Of a stretch of DNA of 16,910 nt, positions 15,064 to 16,910 are shown piece after piece; the stretch's first letter is position 1; each line of letters begins with the position of its first letter. The position numbers and the translations under genes were made by a program. The stretch is from Candidatus Hydrogenedentota bacterium (GTDB lineage Bacteria > Hydrogenedentota > Hydrogenedentia > Hydrogenedentales > SLHB01). Where the stretch lies: the NCBI GenBank assembly GCA_029262095.1, contig JAJDAB010000421.1, positions 1 through 16,910 on the forward strand. Reading direction: 5' to 3'. The notes below the pieces were generated by a model. The model had not been told where the DNA came from. It saw only the letters and a program-made list of their open reading frames with translations, and did not search any database.

Positions 15064-16869
15064 TTAACGATGGTCGTACCAAATGGGAGAAGTGTACGCT
15101 CGTTCCTGAATCACGCGAGCGAGGTCCTCTGGAAAGGGCTTTCCAAGTTCCACCTCGTCATACAGATTCCAACGAGGCGTTGGAATTTCTAACACACGAA
15201 CATAGTAAAACGCATTCTGCTTGGCGTTAAAATCCGGGTCGGTCCAGAGGCCCGCTAATTCGACGACTCCAATGCTGTTTGTGTATGTTGCCGTCTTCAG
15301 ATCCACGGTGTTGCCGACTACAGGGAGTTTCCCCGTTGCTGGGTCTTTCACCCGATCATTCGACCAGACTGCGTCGTATACTTGTTCCTGGCTTTCGCCG
15401 TTTTCTGACCAACCCTTGACGATTTGAATCCTATCCAGGTTTCCGCTCTCTGGGTCTTTGATGGCCCAGACTGCGAAGGTCGGGGTGCCGTTCGCGTCGG
15501 GGGCCTTCAGCTCGCCGCCCATGGATACGCCATTCGCATACGCAGCCTCGACCCAGTCTTTGTCGCCCGGCGTAACGTCTTTCATATCGAATCCGCCGAA
15601 GAACCGTACCTTAATCCGCGGCCCCGTGGTCCCCCAAGTTTCTTTTCGGCGAAGCGCATTGTAAATACTTTCACGTGTGTTTTCTTCGGCCCATACCCCC
15701 GCGAGACCCGACGCACCAAAGTCCATCGAGGTCCGACGCATCTTGAGGCGGACCTCTGGCGAACCGTCAACCGCCCCGAGCTTTCCAGAATAATCATTCT
15801 CGTTTATCGGCACGATGCCGGTGTGACTATCGCTTGATCCAATCAAACCAAAGCGGTAGGGATTGAAGCCCTTCGTGTCCTGAAACTCCAAACCGGTTCG
15901 ATAAGCGTCACGCACGTATCCACCGGCGAATTGCGTGACTTTAGATCCGGCTGTTCCCATCGTTTCAAGCAATTCGAAATCGGCAAACTCGTCATTGGGA
16001 CTGAGCATCGGATGGGTCTCCGAGGTGCCCTTGACTTGCGTGACCTCGACGAGCGGTTCGTTACGATTGCGCTGATCCGCGTACTCCTGGGTAAATGGCG
16101 TGTCCCCGGTAGTTTCGCGCTCGAACATGATCCCGTCCGATCGATTCGAGTTGTGGGGAATGGCTAGTGCTTCATGACCCTCGGCGCGAATCGCGTCCAT
16201 CCACGTCCAAAGATCTTCAGGATTCAATGAATCGAGACGCGTGAACGGAAGGGGCGCAGTATCGCCTTTGAAAATTACGTTGCGATGTAACGTTCTGCCT
16301 CGGACGTTGCTGGAATACTCATAGCCGATAAAGGCGGTGAACGTTCCTGGGGCGTTGTGCCGGTTCGCAGACTCGATGACTCGGTCCCAGGTCTCCTTCT
16401 GGACGTCATGGTCAACCAATGCAGGAAGGTCTACCGGCTTGCCGCCTATTTTCCCGGTAGCCAGCGCACGAAACGCGCTTACCCGCACAGCTGGATTGGG
16501 GTCGTTCACTGTGTTCGCGAGTGGATGCTTGGACAGGCGATGGCTCTGATCAGACGTCTTCATCAGAGAGCCCATATAGAAAGCGTGGTCCGTCACCGCC
16601 ATAAAATCGAGCGGGCGTTCTAGTTGGTGCGTCGATCCGAGCGGATGCTTGAGCGGCTTTCCTTTCGCAAATTCATAGGCATCGTCAGGAGTCGCCCGCG
16701 TGCTAAACATATAGGCGTCAAAAGAGTAGGCCGTGTGGATATGAGTCTCGCCGAATAGCGGCTTTCGCTCCGCTTCGTCTTGGGCAAAACTTCCCGCTGC
16801 CAGACCAAGGGTAACCAAAAAAGTTGTAACGCTTCGCGAACTCACCAACATTCTCCTCAAGTTGTTCAT
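15064..16869 (-). CDS. Secreted DUF3604 protein (PHP-like putative metallohydrolase)
   Basis: The 601-residue protein matches DUF3604 end to end: GETHIHTAYSFDA (40-52) with metal-type H43/H45, TDHAFYMG (93-100), GYEYS (182-186), IPHNSNRSDG (237-246), GLIGSSDSHTG (341-351) and the terminal SPIWYDHR. The pattern recalls PHP-type phosphoesterases, but no activity is firmly known for the family. A signal peptide precedes FAQ (28-30). ATG 16869 is the longest start. GAGGAG within the 5' codons and GTG 16845 (residue 9) 7 nt behind it suggest a shorter start that gives a cleaner signal peptide. It follows another DUF3604 gene by 10 nt and precedes the sulfatase by 24 nt, so all three form one operon. 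Confidence 0.88.
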   Translation of the reverse strand: MNNLRRMLVSSRSVTTFLVTLGLAAGSFAQDEAERKPLFGETHIHTAYSFDAYMFSTRATPDDAYEFAKGKPLKHPLGSTHQLERPLDFMAVTDHAFYMGSLMKTSDQSHRLSKHPLANTVNDPNPAVRVSAFRALATGKIGGKPVDLPALVDHDVQKETWDRVIESANRHNAPGTFTAFIGYEYSSNVRGRTLHRNVIFKGDTAPLPFTRLDSLNPEDLWTWMDAIRAEGHEALAIPHNSNRSDGIMFERETTGDTPFTQEYADQRNRNEPLVEVTQVKGTSETHPMLSPNDEFADFELLETMGTAGSKVTQFAGGYVRDAYRTGLEFQDTKGFNPYRFGLIGSSDSHTGIVPINENDYSGKLGAVDGSPEVRLKMRRTSMDFGASGLAGVWAEENTRESIYNALRRKETWGTTGPRIKVRFFGGFDMKDVTPGDKDWVEAAYANGVSMGGELKAPDANGTPTFAVWAIKDPESGNLDRIQIVKGWSENGESQEQVYDAVWSNDRVKDPATGKLPVVGNTVDLKTATYTNSIGVVELAGLWTDPDFNAKQNAFYYVRVLEIPTPRWNLYDEVELGKPFPEDLARVIQERAYTSPIWYDHR

Positions 16870-16879
16870 TTTGAACTAC

Positions 16880-16910
16880 TCAATGATGGTCATACCAAAT
16901 GGGAGATGAG
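16880..16910 (-). CDS. 3' end of a second DUF3604 gene (rest beyond the right edge)
   Basis: The last ten codons in view read SSPIWYDHH and a TGA stop. This is nearly identical to the TSPIWYDHR end of the following DUF3604 gene, and the nucleotides also match almost base for base over about 22 positions. This indicates a tandem paralogue immediately upstream in the same operon, 10 nt before the next ATG. Only the C-terminus is visible. Confidence 0.7.
   Translation of the reverse strand, partial: SSPIWYDHH

Noticed and set aside
1..16910. CRISPR array, tRNA, rRNA or phage structural genes
   Set aside because: No regularly spaced nucleotide repeats, no tRNA-like cloverleaf and no phage protein motif were seen; the only regular repeat is the protein-level one in CheA.

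Overview
The window is a bacterial chromosomal segment of middling GC. No rRNA, tRNA, CRISPR array, transposase or phage gene is visible. Nearly every gene is read leftwards (minus strand). The content (a CheA/CheY/CheX/PilZ operon, large PAS-type hybrid kinases, an iduronate-2-sulfatase-like enzyme, DUF3604 proteins, a PQQ-dehydrogenase fragment and a BNR sialidase-like protein) resembles Planctomycetota, Hydrogenedentota or similar polysaccharide-degrading lineages. That placement is an inference from gene content only.

Region 1 (1-3795, minus) is a chemotaxis operon read cheX - cheY - PilZ/pseudo-receiver - cheA. A 43-codon ORF may precede it. CheA runs off the left edge. Between its HPt domain and its dimerisation domain it carries four repeats with an exact 30-residue period. 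By eye these match the MshEN (GSPII_E N-terminal-like) c-di-GMP-binding motif, and they sit where the P2 domain would be. A PilZ protein, another c-di-GMP-type module, lies in the same operon, so c-di-GMP may feed directly into chemotaxis signalling. This is the most interesting observation in the window.

Region 2 (about 3796-6958) starts with an AT-rich divergent intergenic stretch. A lone rightward gene follows, whose N-terminal part resembles the AbiTii abortive-infection domain. It ends in a tail-to-tail overlap with a leftward pair: an MptE-like/DUF115 (GT42-resembling) protein and a BNR sialidase-like protein. The open frames of this pair overlap by 20 bases.

Region 3 (6959-11495, minus) holds two adjacent sensor kinases, an 820-residue membrane hybrid kinase followed after 3 bases by a 617-residue kinase with a polytopic membrane N-terminus. 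No DNA-binding response regulator is encoded beside them.

Region 4 (11496-13363, minus) is a scar. The 3' part of a second hybrid kinase, a paralogue of the 820-residue one, is split by an in-frame TAG between kinase and receiver. At about 12900-12913 it is joined to the first 151 codons of a PQQ-dependent dehydrogenase. Both genes are truncated at the same point.

Region 5 (13462-16910, minus) is a secreted-enzyme operon read DUF3604 (only its last codons, at the right edge) - DUF3604 - sulfatase, leading into the broken dehydrogenase. The two DUF3604 genes end in almost the same peptide and look like a tandem duplication.
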